Below, piece after piece: positions 8,740 to 18,024 of a stretch of DNA of 64,000 nucleotides. Source of the DNA: DATDAH01 sp963792205 (GTDB taxonomy: Bacteria > Actinomycetota > Acidimicrobiia > Acidimicrobiales > DATDAH01); the NCBI GenBank assembly GCA_963792205.1, contig CAWBVI010000002.1, positions 434,001-498,000 of the forward strand, read 5' to 3'. The stretch's first letter is position 1, and each line of letters starts with the position of its first letter. The notes beneath the pieces are model-generated. The model did no database searches and had not been told where the DNA came from. It saw nothing but the letters and a program-made list of their open reading frames with translations. A program made the position numbers and the translations under genes.

Positions 8740-10160
8740 TGGCGGGCGCCCTCGACATCGCCGCGGCCGTACGCGCCGGTGAGCGGTCGGCCCGGGAGGT
8801 CCTCGACGAGCACCTGGCCGTGATCGAAGACCGTGATGGTGAGCTCCACGCCTTCAACCTCGTGCTGGCCGACGAGGCCCGGGCGGCCGCCGACGCCATC
8901 GACGCCCGGGTGGCCGCCGGCGAGGATCCGGGCCCACTCGCCGGGGTCCCCGTCGCGCTGAAGGACAACCTCTGCACCCGCGGGGTGGCCACGACCTGTT
9001 CGTCGAGGATCCTCGAGGGCTGGCAGCCGCCCTACGACGCCACGGTCGTCCGGAAGCTGGCCGACGCCGGGTCGGTCCTGGTCGGCAAGACCAACCTCGA
9101 CGAGTTCGCCATGGGCTCGTCCACGGAGAACTCCGCCTTCGGCCCCAGCAAGAACCCACACGACCCGACCAAGGTGCCCGGCGGGTCGTCAGGCGGGAGC
9201 ACGGTGGCCGTCGCCGCGGGCATGGCGGCCATCGGCCTCGGCTCCGACACCGGAGGGTCCATCCGCCAGCCGGCAGCCCTGTGCGGTGTCGTCGGGATGA
9301 AGCCCACCTACGGGCGGGTGTCTCGGTACGGGTTGGTGGCCTTCGCCTCCTCGCTCGACCAGATCGGCCCCATCACGACGACCGTGGCCGACGCCGCCGC
9401 GGTCTACGAGGTCATCGCCGGCCACGACGCCTGCGACTCGACGGCCATCCCCGAGGCCGTGGCCCCGGTGTCCTCCGTGCTGGGGGACGGGGTCTCCGGC
9501 TTGCGGGTCGGCGTGATCCAGGAGCTGATGGAGGCCGAGGGCATGGCCCCCGATGTCGTCGCCCGCACCCGGGCTGCGGCTGAGGCCCTGGCCGCGGCGG
9601 GGGCGACGGTCGTCGAGGCCTCGGTGCCCGCCGTCGTCTACGGGATCACCGCCTACTACCTCGTGGCCCCGGCCGAAGCGTCGAGCAACCTGGCCCGCTA
9701 CGACGGCGTGCGCTACGGGCTGCGGGTCGACGCCACCAACACGGCGGACATGAACGAGGCGAGCCGCACCGCCGGGTTCGGCGCCGAGGTGAAGCGCCGG
9801 ATCATGCTCGGCACCTACGCCCTGTCCGCCGGGTACTACGACGCCTACTACGGCAAGGCCCAGAAGGTCCGCACGGTCCTGCTGGCCGAGTTCGCCAAGG
9901 CCTACGAGGACGTCGACCTGCTCCTCTCGCCGACGACGCCGACCACGGCCTTCCCCCTCGGGGCGAAGACGGCGGACCCGCTGGCCATGTACCTGAACGA
10001 CCTCTGCACGATCCCGTCGAACCTGGCCGGGCACCCGGCCATCTCCGTCCCGTTCGGCACCGGCGACGACGGCCTGCCCGTGGGCGTGCAGGTCCTGGCG
10101 CCCGCGCTCGAGGAGGCCACCATGTTCCGGGCCGCGGCCGTGCTGGAGGCAGCGGCATGA
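8739..10160 (+). CDS. gatA: Glu/Asp-tRNA amidotransferase subunit A
   Basis: Amidase-signature subunit that hydrolyses glutamine and passes ammonia to GatB. Lys75 in PVALKDN and the Ser-cis-Ser-Lys triad region (GGSSGGSTVAVAAG, then SDTGGSIRQPAALCG) are complete. Also conserved are GMKPTYGRVSRYGLVAFASSLDQIGP and the C-terminal NLAGHPAISVPFG. Length 473, standard. It starts on the last base of the gatC stop and its own stop overlaps gatB (ATGA), so the three subunits are made from one message. Confidence 0.97.
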   Translation: MAGALDIAAAVRAGERSAREVLDEHLAVIEDRDGELHAFNLVLADEARAAADAIDARVAAGEDPGPLAGVPVALKDNLCTRGVATTCSSRILEGWQPPYDATVVRKLADAGSVLVGKTNLDEFAMGSSTENSAFGPSKNPHDPTKVPGGSSGGSTVAVAAGMAAIGLGSDTGGSIRQPAALCGVVGMKPTYGRVSRYGLVAFASSLDQIGPITTTVADAAAVYEVIAGHDACDSTAIPEAVAPVSSVLGDGVSGLRVGVIQELMEAEGMAPDVVARTRAAAEALAAAGATVVEASVPAVVYGITAYYLVAPAEASSNLARYDGVRYGLRVDATNTADMNEASRTAGFGAEVKRRIMLGTYALSAGYYDAYYGKAQKVRTVLLAEFAKAYEDVDLLLSPTTPTTAFPLGAKTADPLAMYLNDLCTIPSNLAGHPAISVPFGTGDDGLPVGVQVLAPALEEATMFRAAAVLEAAA

Positions 10161-11587
10161 GCGACGCTCGCCTGCAGGGCTGGGAGACGGTCGTCGGGCT
10201 GGAGGTCCACGTCGAGCTGGCGACGGCGACCAAGCTCTTCTGTGGTTGCCGCAACGCCTTCGGCTCCGAGCCCAACACCAACGTCTGCCCGGTCTGCCTC
10301 GGCCTGCCCGGCTCGCTCCCGGTGCTCAACCGCACGGCGGTGGAGTACGCCATGCGCCTCGGCCGGGCGCTGGAGTGCCGGGTCGAGGCGTCGATCTTCG
10401 CCCGGAAGAACTACTTCTACCCGGACATGCCGAAGGACTACCAGGTCAGCCAGTACGAGCTGCCCATCAACGTCGACGGCGTGCTGGAGCTGCCCGACGG
10501 CTTCCGGGTGGGCATCGAGCGGGCCCACATGGAGGAGGACACGGGCAAGTCGACCCACGTCGGCGGCGGCGGTCGGATCCACGACGCCGCCCACTCCCTC
10601 GTCGACTACAACCGGGCCGGGGTCCCGCTGGTCGAGATCGTCAGCCGCCCCGACCTCCGCAGCGCCGAGCAGGCCCGGGCCTACGCCAACGAGCTGCGGG
10701 GGATCCTGCTGGCCACTGGCGTGTCCGACGCCCGCATGGAGGAGGGCTCGATGCGGGTGGACGCCAACGTCTCGGTCCGTCGGGAGGGCGACGAGGCCCT
10801 CGGCACCCGCGCCGAGGTCAAGAACCTGAACTCCATCCGTTCGCTCGGTCGGGCCATCGACCACGAGGCCCGCCGCCAGGTCGATCTGCTGGAGGCGGGG
10901 GACCGGGTCGTGCAGGAGACCCGGCACTGGAACGAGGACGAGGGCCGGACCCACAGCCTCCGCTCCAAGGAGGAGGCCTTCGACTACCGCTACTTCCCCG
11001 AGCCCGACCTCGTCCCGCTGGCGCCCGACCCCGACTGGGTCGCCCGCATCGACGGCGACCTGCCGGTGCTCCCCGCCGCCCGGCGGGTTGCGCTGGCCGA
11101 GGCGGCCGGGGTGGCGACCGCCGACGTGGCCACCATCGTCGACCGGGACCACGACGGGTTGGTCCGGGATGCGATCGCGCTGGGGGCCGACCCCCGCACC
11201 GTGCTCAACCGCGTCGGCAACGACCTCGCCGACGGCCTCGGTTCGCTCACGCCCGCGCTGCTGGCCGACCTCGTCGGGCTGGAGACCGCGGGGGAGCTGA
11301 CGGCCACGCAGGCCAAGCAGGTCCTGGCCGAGGTCGTCACCAGCGGACGGCCGCCGGCCGAGGTCGCGGCCGAGTTGGGCTTCGAGGCGATGGACACGGG
11401 CGCGCTGGAGGCCGTCGTCGACCAGGTCATCGCCGAGCACCCCGAGGACTGGGCCCAGTTCGTCGGCGGCGACGACAAGGCTCGGGGCAAGCTGACCGGC
11501 TTCTTCGTCGGGCTGGTGATGAAGGCGACCAGGGGTCAGGCCGACGGCAAGGCCGTCACGGCGCTCCTGCGGCAGAAGGCGGGCTGA
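10157..11587 (+). CDS. gatB: Glu/Asp-tRNA amidotransferase subunit B
   Basis: tRNA-binding kinase subunit that phosphorylates the mischarged carboxylate and completes amidation. Typical marks are WETVVGLEVHVEL at the N-terminus, zinc-site cysteines (CGCRN...CPVCLG), FYPDMPKDYQVSQYELPI, the EEGSMRVDANVSVR motif and AEVKNLNS. The C-terminal tail domain (YqeY-like) runs from about residue 330. Length 476, standard. ATG 10157 overlaps the gatA stop by 4 nt. After the stop at 11587 lies a 124-nt stretch of small hairpins before the acetyltransferase. Confidence 0.97.
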   Translation: MSDARLQGWETVVGLEVHVELATATKLFCGCRNAFGSEPNTNVCPVCLGLPGSLPVLNRTAVEYAMRLGRALECRVEASIFARKNYFYPDMPKDYQVSQYELPINVDGVLELPDGFRVGIERAHMEEDTGKSTHVGGGGRIHDAAHSLVDYNRAGVPLVEIVSRPDLRSAEQARAYANELRGILLATGVSDARMEEGSMRVDANVSVRREGDEALGTRAEVKNLNSIRSLGRAIDHEARRQVDLLEAGDRVVQETRHWNEDEGRTHSLRSKEEAFDYRYFPEPDLVPLAPDPDWVARIDGDLPVLPAARRVALAEAAGVATADVATIVDRDHDGLVRDAIALGADPRTVLNRVGNDLADGLGSLTPALLADLVGLETAGELTATQAKQVLAEVVTSGRPPAEVAAELGFEAMDTGALEAVVDQVIAEHPEDWAQFVGGDDKARGKLTGFFVGLVMKATRGQADGKAVTALLRQKAG

Positions 11588-11618
11588 GCGTGCGACGCGA
11601 GTGGAGGCCGGAGGCCGT

Positions 11619-11695
11619 GGCGGCGCAGCCGCCCCGCGCAAGAGCGCGGGCGAGCTTCGCAGAGCGGGGCCCAGCGGCCCGGCGGCGAAGCCGCC
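11619..11695. repeat. Cluster of short GC-rich hairpins
   Basis: Four clear perfect inverted repeats and one weaker one lie almost back to back: GGCGGC-gca-GCCGCC (11619-11633), CCGCGC-aaga-GCGCGG (11634-11649), a weak GCGA-gct-TCGC (11650-11660), GGGCC-cagc-GGCCC (11667-11680) and GGCGGC-gaa-GCCGCC (11681-11695). The first and last share arms and differ only in the triloop. They fill the gatB to acetyltransferase gap and could be a terminator, mRNA-stability elements or a REP-like array. Confidence 0.6.
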
Positions 11696-11711
11696 AAGAG
11701 CGGAGGTGCTG

Positions 11712-12932
11712 ATGCCGGCGGTCCAGCCGCCGGCGGAGCGGGTCGACGACGTCTTCGCCGCCTGCGTCCAGGGGTTCGGGGCGACCCGCTTCAGCGAGGA
11801 CTCCGCCGAGCGGGAGAAGACGGTCTGGGAGCTCGACCGCACGTGGGTCGCCGAGGACGGTGACCGCTATGTCGCCACGGCCACGTCCTACTCGTTCGAG
11901 ATGACCGTGCCGGGCGGGGCCCGCGTCCCCGTGGCGGGCGTGGCCCAGGTCGCCGTGCTCCCCACCCACCGGCGTCGGGGGTTGCTGCGAGAGGTGCTCG
12001 GGGCCGTCCTCGCCCAGGCCGCCGACAAGGGGGAGCACTACGCCATCCTCAACGCCTCCGACTCGGGGATCTACGGACGGTTCGGCTTCGGCCAGGGCGA
12101 CCGGGCGCTGCGGGTCGAGCTGGACACCGACCACGCCGAGTTCGTCGTGCCACCGGGGCCGGGCCAGGTCCGCCTGGTCGACGCCCACGAGGCCCACGAC
12201 GTCTTGGCGGAGCTCTACGAGCGCGTCGGGCGAGCCCGGCCGGGCGCCGTCGGCCGGACCGATGCGTGGTGGCGCCTGGTCCTGCACGACGAGGCCTCCT
12301 GGCGGGGGATCGGCAACCCGTTCGTGGCCGTGCACGAGGACGAGGCGGGCGAGCCGGACGGCTACGCCATCTACCGCAGCATCGAGACCTGGGATCGGGG
12401 CCACGCCAACGGCACCGTCGAGGTCCGTGAGCTCGAGGCGGTGTCCTCGGCGGTCGAGAACGACCTGTGGCAGTACCTCTGCGGGATCGACCTGCGCACC
12501 CGGGTCGTCGCCTACCCCCGACCGGTCGACGAGCCCTTGCCGTGGCGCCTCCGTCAGTCTCGGCGGGCGTGGGTGACCGCGGCCAGTGACCTGCTGTGGG
12601 TCCGGCCCCTCGACGTCGCCGCCTGTCTGGCCGGGCGCCGGTACGCCGTCGAGGACGGGTTCGTCCTCGAGGTCGGCGACGCCTCGCGCCCCGACCAGGC
12701 GGGCTGCTACCGGGTCGACGGCGGCCCGGAGGCGGCCCGGGCCGGGCGGGTCGAGACCGCGCCGGACCTGTCCCTCGACGTCGCCGTCCTCGGCTCGCTG
12801 ATCCTCGGCGGCATCGACGCCGGCGAGCTCGCTGCCGCTGGCCGCATCACCGAGCACACCCCCGGCGCCGCCGCCCGGGCTGAGCGCTTCTTCCGCTGGC
12901 GCCCCGCCGCCATGTGCTCCACGACCTTCTAG
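11712..12932 (+). CDS. GNAT acetyltransferase, Eis-like
   Basis: A 406-residue protein with the Eis layout: an N-terminal GNAT domain with the acetyl-CoA motif VAVLPTHRRRGLLREVL (about residues 80-96) and the HYAILNASDSGIYGRFGFG segment, a second degenerate GNAT half, and a C-terminal SCP2-like region. Eis proteins acetylate amines such as aminoglycosides or protein lysines; the true substrate here is unknown. ATG 11712 has GGAGG 6 nt upstream. The frame is open to 11601, but that part reads through the hairpin cluster and is rejected. The chain ends in RPAAMCSTTF, lacking an obvious C-terminal carboxylate motif beyond Phe, which serves as a catalytic carboxylate in Eis. The convergent MATE gene ends 9 nt beyond. 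Confidence 0.85.
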   Translation: MPAVQPPAERVDDVFAACVQGFGATRFSEDSAEREKTVWELDRTWVAEDGDRYVATATSYSFEMTVPGGARVPVAGVAQVAVLPTHRRRGLLREVLGAVLAQAADKGEHYAILNASDSGIYGRFGFGQGDRALRVELDTDHAEFVVPPGPGQVRLVDAHEAHDVLAELYERVGRARPGAVGRTDAWWRLVLHDEASWRGIGNPFVAVHEDEAGEPDGYAIYRSIETWDRGHANGTVEVRELEAVSSAVENDLWQYLCGIDLRTRVVAYPRPVDEPLPWRLRQSRRAWVTAASDLLWVRPLDVAACLAGRRYAVEDGFVLEVGDASRPDQAGCYRVDGGPEAARAGRVETAPDLSLDVAVLGSLILGGIDAGELAAAGRITEHTPGAAARAERFFRWRPAAMCSTTF

Positions 12933-12941
12933 GGGAACGGT

Positions 12942-14253
12942 TCAGTCGGCGCCGAGCCTCAGCCAGGCGTCGGTGCGGAAGCGGGTGCCGAGGACGACGG
13001 CGCGGGCGAGGAAGAGGAGGGCGATGGCGGCCCAGAGCCAGCCGATGCCGAGGTCGAGCACCAGCACGGCGATGGCGGCCGGGGCGAACAGCCCGAACGC
13101 CACCAGCATGGCCCGCGCCAGGAAGGCGCAGGTCGCCGGCGCCGATGAGGATGCCGTCCAGCGCGAACACGTAGCCGTTGAGGGGTTGGAGCCCGGCCAC
13201 CCACCAGATCATGAAGCCGGCGAGGGCGATCACCGCCGGGTCGTCGGTGAACAGCTCGGGCAGGACCGGCTGCAGGAGGGCCAGCCCGAGGCCGGCCAGC
13301 ACCCCGGCGACGACGGAGAGCTCGATCATCCGCTGTCCCGCGGACCTCGCCTGCGGAGCGTCGCCCGCCCCGAGGTAGCGGCCGGTGAGGGCCTGACCGG
13401 CGATGGCGATGGCGTCGAGGGCCAGCGCGAGCAGGAACATCAGCTCGAAGGCGATCTGGTAGGCGGCCAGGTCGTCCGTGCCGATGCGGGCGGCCACCGC
13501 GACGGAGAGGGTGAACGAGCCCCGCAGCGCGGCGGTGCGGATGAACAGGCTGACGCCGGCTCGCCCGAGGGTGCCGATCACGCGCCGGTCGGGTCGCCAC
13601 GTGGTCCCGTGGGCCCGCGTGGCCCGCCGGATCATGGTCACGTAGACGGTGGCGGCGATGGCTTCGGCCACGACCGTCGACACGGCGGAGGCGCCGATGC
13701 CGTAGTCGAGCCCGAAGATCCACCAGATCTCGAGCACGAGGTTCACGAGCGCGGTGCCGATGGCGACCACGAGCGGGGTGCGGGTGTCCTGCAGGCCCCG
13801 CAGGTAGCCCGTGCCGGCCAGGATCACGAAGGTGATGGGCAGCCCGGGGAGGCTGAAGCGCAGGTAGGTGATGGCGGCGTCGGCCACCTCGCCCTCGCCG
13901 CCGAGGAGCGTGATCAGGGGCCGGGCGACCAGCCAGAGCACACCGGCCAGCAGGGTGCCGAGAACCGCGGCCAGCCACAGGCTCTGCACCGCCTGGTGCG
14001 CCGCCCGCTCGTGCTGACCCGCTCCGATCTGTCGGGCCACCGCCGAGGTGGTGCCGTACGCCAGGAAGATGAACACGGCGTACCCGGTCGCCAGGACGGC
14101 CACGGCCAGGGTCATGCCGGCGAGCTGGTCGGTGCCGAGGTGGCCGACCACCGCGGTGTCGGTCAGGCGGTAGAGGGGCTCGGCGATCAGCGCCCCGAAC
14201 GCCGGCAGCGCCAGCCGCAGGATCTCGCGATCGTGGGGCGACCGCAGCCTCAC
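12942..14253 (-). CDS. MATE-family efflux transporter, +1 frameshift
   Basis: Cation-coupled multidrug/toxin exporter (DinF-like branch) with about 12 helices. Family marks are LALPAFGALIAEPLYRLTDTAVVGHLGTDQLAG at the N-terminus, ARQIGAG and, in the second half, the matching GQALTGRYLGAG. Near the 3' end the frame breaks at 13125-13126 (one extra base); removing it continues LIGAGDLR into FLARAMLVAFGLFAPAAIAVLVL, two last helices and RTDAWLRLGAD with a TGA at 12942-12944. Restored length about 436, normal. Its GTG start overlaps the upstream sulfatase stop (GTGA), so the pair is one transcription unit. Confidence 0.87.
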
Positions 14254-16274
14254 AACGGCGCCAGCCGGACATCGGCGCCGTCGCCCTCGATGACGTAGAC
14301 GGTGATCTCGTCCTCACCGTCCTCGAGGAGCAGCTCGGGTGGCACCACGCCCCAGAAGCGGCCTTGGCCGTCCTGGCCCGGCTGCAGCTCCGCCCACGCA
14401 CCGATCACGCCGTTCACCGCGATGGCGAGGTCGAGCCGCTCGTAGGGGTCGACGTCACCGGCGACGTAGACGTCCTGCTGCGCCTCGGCCGAGCTGCGGT
14501 AGCCCCCGTCGGGGTCGAGCTCGACCTCGATGCCCCGAGCCGGGGCCGACGGCAGGTCGGCGACCCGCTGCCCGACCAGGTCGCCGTGCTCGCCGAAGCG
14601 GTAGAAGGCCAGGTCCGGGTCACCGCCCTGTCCCGGCGGGGGCTGGGCCAGAACGTCCCGGAATCCCGCCTCGCCGTCGATGACCGCGAAGCCTTCGGCG
14701 TTGGGGACGAGGCGGTTGAAGCCCCAGTCGTAGACCCGACGCTCGTCCTCGACGAGGACCGGCCCGGCACCGAGGAGCGACGAGCCGTCGATGTCCGCGG
14801 GGAGCTCCAGGTCGAGGACCTCGGCGATCGTCGGCAGCACGTCGATGGCCCGGGCGGGACGGTCGTCGATCCGGCCCGCCGTCTGCCCGGGCGGCTTCAC
14901 GAGCAGCGGCACCCACAGGACGCTGTCGGCGTTCGCCTCCGAGACACCCCGGACGGGCTGGCCAGTCTCGAACCCCGCCCCGTGGTCGGCCGTCAGCACG
15001 ATGAGCGTGTCGTCGTAGGTGCCGAGCTCCCGCAGGCGGGCGAGCAGGACGCCGACCATCACGTCGGCGTGGCGGGCCTGGAGGAGGTGGCGCTGGCGCC
15101 CCGACGCGGCGGCGAAGTCGGTCTTCCACGCGTACTGCGCGTACTGGTCGAGCCCCTCGGCGATGAACGGGGCCTCGTAGGTCAGTCCGGACGGCAGGTG
15201 GTACCAGGGTTGGTGCGGGTAGACGGTGTGGATCACGTCCAGGGCGGGCCGATCACCACGCTCGATGCCCTCGGCGAACTCGGCGATGGTCGCCGGGGCG
15301 TTCGGATCGGACTGGCGGATGGCGAAGTCCACCTGGCGGTCGTCCCCACCGCCGAAGAGCTGGCGCTGCCAGAGGTCGAGGGCGTCGAGGCTCAGCTCCC
15401 GCAGCGGGTTGCCGGAGGCGAGGGAGCCGTCAGGGCAGAGGTCTGATGGGCAGAGCCGGGTCACCGACTCCTGCACGTGCAGGGCGTAGGTCCCGCGCAG
15501 CAGCGTGAACAGGTTGTCGGGGTGCTCCTCGACCGTGGGCAGGAGCCCGACCGCGTCCGGATAGCGCCCGGTGAGGATCGGTGGAACGGCCTCGGGCGTG
15601 GTCGGGGACACGCCTGACGTGTTGCGGAACCAGGTGGCGTCGTCCGCCAGCTCGGCCAGGTTCGGGAACTGCTCGGCGTCGATGCGGTCGTCGCCGTCGA
15701 GCAGCGACGCCAGCGGGAGCTCGTCGAGCACGACGACGAGGGCATCGGCCGGGTTGCCCACATCTGCGGCACCGCCCGGCGCCGACCCAGGGTCGAACAC
15801 GAGGCCCTGGACCGGGTCGGTGGCCAGGAACCAGGTCCCGAGCAGCAGCGGGAAGAGGCCGAGGAGCTGCAGCCAGAGGCGGACGCCGGCCCCACGGGTC
15901 ACGCCGACGAACAGGACGATGCCCGCGACGACGGCCAGGGCCACGGTGACGAACCCGGGGAGGCCGACCTCACCGAGCAGGCGGATGACGACCAGGGCGG
16001 CCAGCCCGCCGAGCACGACCCGGTGGGTCCTGTCCCGGACTTCGGCTCCGAACAGCCCGGTGAGCTCCTCGAGGAGGAAGAGCACCATCGGCAGCCCGAA
16101 GATCACGAGCAGGGTCAGGGCGACGACGTGGAACGGGTCGGCCCGCCGGGTCACGAAGACGTCCGCTCCGTCGCGCAGCGCCGTCAGCAGCGGCTCGGCG
16201 ATGATGATCCCGCACAGCCCGAGGGTCTCGGCGAAGCGCCGGACGCGACGGGGTGGCGCGGGTGGGGCGGGCAC
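14250..16274 (-). CDS. Membrane sulfatase / alkaline-phosphatase-superfamily protein
   Basis: A 674-residue protein with about five N-terminal membrane helices (residues 15-150) and an extracytoplasmic hydrolase domain. Metal-site marks are DALVVVLDELPLASLLDGD (first Asp), a Thr/Ser-rich SGVSPTTPEAVPPILTGRYP stretch in the nucleophile region, HQPWYHLPSG, and LTADHGAGFETG with Asp-His. The layout recalls LTA-synthase-like and sulfatase-like phosphoethanolamine or glycerolphosphate transferases; there is no C-x-P-S-R site for formylglycine, so a true arylsulfatase is unlikely. The GTG start (16274) is 6 nt after TAACTT on the minus strand. It is divergent from ilvD and overlaps the MATE gene. 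A role in envelope polymer modification is an inference. Confidence 0.8.
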   Translation of the reverse strand: MPAPPAPPRRVRRFAETLGLCGIIIAEPLLTALRDGADVFVTRRADPFHVVALTLLVIFGLPMVLFLLEELTGLFGAEVRDRTHRVVLGGLAALVVIRLLGEVGLPGFVTVALAVVAGIVLFVGVTRGAGVRLWLQLLGLFPLLLGTWFLATDPVQGLVFDPGSAPGGAADVGNPADALVVVLDELPLASLLDGDDRIDAEQFPNLAELADDATWFRNTSGVSPTTPEAVPPILTGRYPDAVGLLPTVEEHPDNLFTLLRGTYALHVQESVTRLCPSDLCPDGSLASGNPLRELSLDALDLWQRQLFGGGDDRQVDFAIRQSDPNAPATIAEFAEGIERGDRPALDVIHTVYPHQPWYHLPSGLTYEAPFIAEGLDQYAQYAWKTDFAAASGRQRHLLQARHADVMVGVLLARLRELGTYDDTLIVLTADHGAGFETGQPVRGVSEANADSVLWVPLLVKPPGQTAGRIDDRPARAIDVLPTIAEVLDLELPADIDGSSLLGAGPVLVEDERRVYDWGFNRLVPNAEGFAVIDGEAGFRDVLAQPPPGQGGDPDLAFYRFGEHGDLVGQRVADLPSAPARGIEVELDPDGGYRSSAEAQQDVYVAGDVDPYERLDLAIAVNGVIGAWAELQPGQDGQGRFWGVVPPELLLEDGEDEITVYVIEGDGADVRLAPL

Positions 16275-16280
16275 GGCGGG

Positions 16281-16286
16281 AAGTTA
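16281..16286 (-). promoter_or_regulatory. -10-like hexamer of the sulfatase-MATE unit
   Basis: TAACTT on the minus strand ends 6 nt before GTG 16274. It lies back to back with the ilvD promoter. Confidence 0.4.
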
Positions 16287-16315
16287 CCGGCGGCAGCCGC
16301 CGTGGTGGCGGTCGG

Positions 16316-16321
16316 TAGCCT
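16316..16321 (+). promoter_or_regulatory. -10-like hexamer of ilvD
   Basis: TAGCCT lies 7 nt before ATG 16329; there is no room for a leader peptide, so ilvD lacks the attenuator seen at the other branched-chain operons. Confidence 0.45.
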
Positions 16322-16328
16322 CGGCCCG

Positions 16329-18023
16329 ATGAGCGACGACTCGGTGGTTGGGGGCCTGAAGCCACGGTCCCGAGAGGTGACCGACGGGTTCGAGCGGTCC
16401 GGGGCCCGGGCGATGTTGCGGGCCGTCGGGATGACCGACGACGACTGGTCCAAGCCCCAGGTCGGTGTCGCTTCGTCCTGGAACGAGGTCACACCCTGCA
16501 ACCTGCCCCTCGACCGGCTGGCGAAGCGGTCCAAGGACGGGGTCCGGGAGGCCGGCGGCTTCCCGCTCGAGTTCACGACCATCGCGGTGAGCGACGGGAT
16601 CTCGATGGGTCACGAGGGCATGCGGGCCTCGCTGGTGAGCCGGGAGATCATCGCCGACTCGGTCGAGTGCGTCATGCACGCCGAGCGCTTCGATGCCCTC
16701 CTCACCTTCGCCGGCTGCGACAAGTCGCTGCCCGGCATGCTCATGGCCGCCGCCCGCCTCAACGTGCCCTCGGTGTTCCTCTACGGCGGGTCGATCCTGC
16801 CGGGCGAGCACAAGGGCCGGGCGATCGACATCGTCGACGTCTTCGAGGCCGTCGGGGCCCACGCCGCGGGGACCATGGACGCCGAGGAGCTCGATCAGCT
16901 CGAGCGCAACGCCTGCCCCACCGAGGGCTCGTGTGCCGGCATGTTCACGGCCAACACGATGGCGTCGGTGGCCGAGGCCATGGGGATGTCGCTGCCGGGC
17001 TCGTCCTCGCCTCCTGCCGTGGATTCGCGTCGGGACGACTTCGCCTTCGAGTCCGGCCGGGCGGTCATCGAGCTGCTCCGCCTGAACCTCCGGCCCCGCC
17101 AGATCATGACCAAGGAGGCGTTCGAGAACGCCATCGCCGTGGTCATGGCCCTCGGCGGTTCGACCAACGCCGTCCTGCACCTCCTGGCCATCGCCCACGA
17201 GGCCGAGGTGGAGCTGGAGCTGGAGGACTTCAACCGGGTGGCGGCCCGCGTGCCCCACATCGCCGACACCAAGCCCCACGGGAAGTACCACATGGTCCAC
17301 GTCGACGAGATCGGCGGGGTGCCGGTCGTGATGGCCCACCTGCTCGAGGCCGGGCTGCTCCACGGCGACTGCCTCACGGTCACGGGCAAGACCGTGGCCG
17401 AGAACCTGTCGGACCTGGCGCCACCCGCGCCGGACGGCGAGGTGATCCACCCGTTGAGCGATCCCATCCACGACCGGGGCGGGATCGCGGTCCTGCGGGG
17501 CTCGCTGGCCCCTCAGGGCGGTGTGGTCAAGGTGGCCGGCATCGACGTCGACCGCTTCGAGGGGACGGCCCGGGCCTTCGACGGTGAGGACGCGGCCATG
17601 GAGGAGATCCTGCGGGGCGGCATCAACCCCGGCGACGTCGTCGTGATCCGCTACGAGGGGCCCAAGGGTGGCCCGGGCATGCGGGAGATGCTGGCCGTCA
17701 CCGGCGCGATGAAGGGCGTGGGGCGGGGTGCGGACGCCGCGCTGGTGACCGACGGGCGCTTCTCGGGCGGCACCCACGGGTTCTGCGTGGGCCACGTCGC
17801 CCCCGAGGCGGTCGACGGCGGCCCCATCGCCTTCGTGGCCGATGGCGACCGCATCGTGATCGACACCGTGGCCCACACCATCGACGTCGAGATCGACCCG
17901 GTCGAGCTCGAGCGCCGCAAGGCCGACTGGAAGCTCCCCGACCCCCGCTACACGACCGGGGTCCTGGCCAAGTACGCCCGCCTGGCCCAAGGCGCCGAGA
18001 AGGGCGCCATCACCCAGCCGTAG
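16329..18023 (+). CDS. ilvD: Dihydroxy-acid dehydratase IlvD
   Basis: Iron-sulfur dehydratase that turns 2,3-dihydroxy-isovalerate and -methylvalerate into the 2-oxo acids of valine and isoleucine synthesis. Typical segments are GVASSWNEVTPCNLPLDRLA with the first cluster Cys, FAGCDKSLPGMLMA with the second, ACPTEGSCAGMFTANTMA with the third, LGGSTNAVLHLLAIA, and the C-terminal TDGRFSGGTHGFCVGHVAPEA. Length 564, standard. ATG 16329 follows TAGCCT by 7 nt. Earlier in-frame codons overlap the divergent sulfatase and are rejected. Confidence 0.97.
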   Translation: MSDDSVVGGLKPRSREVTDGFERSGARAMLRAVGMTDDDWSKPQVGVASSWNEVTPCNLPLDRLAKRSKDGVREAGGFPLEFTTIAVSDGISMGHEGMRASLVSREIIADSVECVMHAERFDALLTFAGCDKSLPGMLMAAARLNVPSVFLYGGSILPGEHKGRAIDIVDVFEAVGAHAAGTMDAEELDQLERNACPTEGSCAGMFTANTMASVAEAMGMSLPGSSSPPAVDSRRDDFAFESGRAVIELLRLNLRPRQIMTKEAFENAIAVVMALGGSTNAVLHLLAIAHEAEVELELEDFNRVAARVPHIADTKPHGKYHMVHVDEIGGVPVVMAHLLEAGLLHGDCLTVTGKTVAENLSDLAPPAPDGEVIHPLSDPIHDRGGIAVLRGSLAPQGGVVKVAGIDVDRFEGTARAFDGEDAAMEEILRGGINPGDVVVIRYEGPKGGPGMREMLAVTGAMKGVGRGADAALVTDGRFSGGTHGFCVGHVAPEAVDGGPIAFVADGDRIVIDTVAHTIDVEIDPVELERRKADWKLPDPRYTTGVLAKYARLAQGAEKGAITQP

Positions 18024-18024
18024 C

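Noticed and set aside
11601..11711. N-terminal extension of the Eis-like acetyltransferase
   Set aside because: It translates the hairpin cluster into Gly/Arg/Ala-rich sequence and ignores the good ribosome-binding site before ATG 11712.
16284..17990. Minus-strand open frame opposite ilvD
   Set aside because: IlvD is complete on the plus strand with all cluster cysteines; the antisense product is low-complexity His/Arg/Gly.
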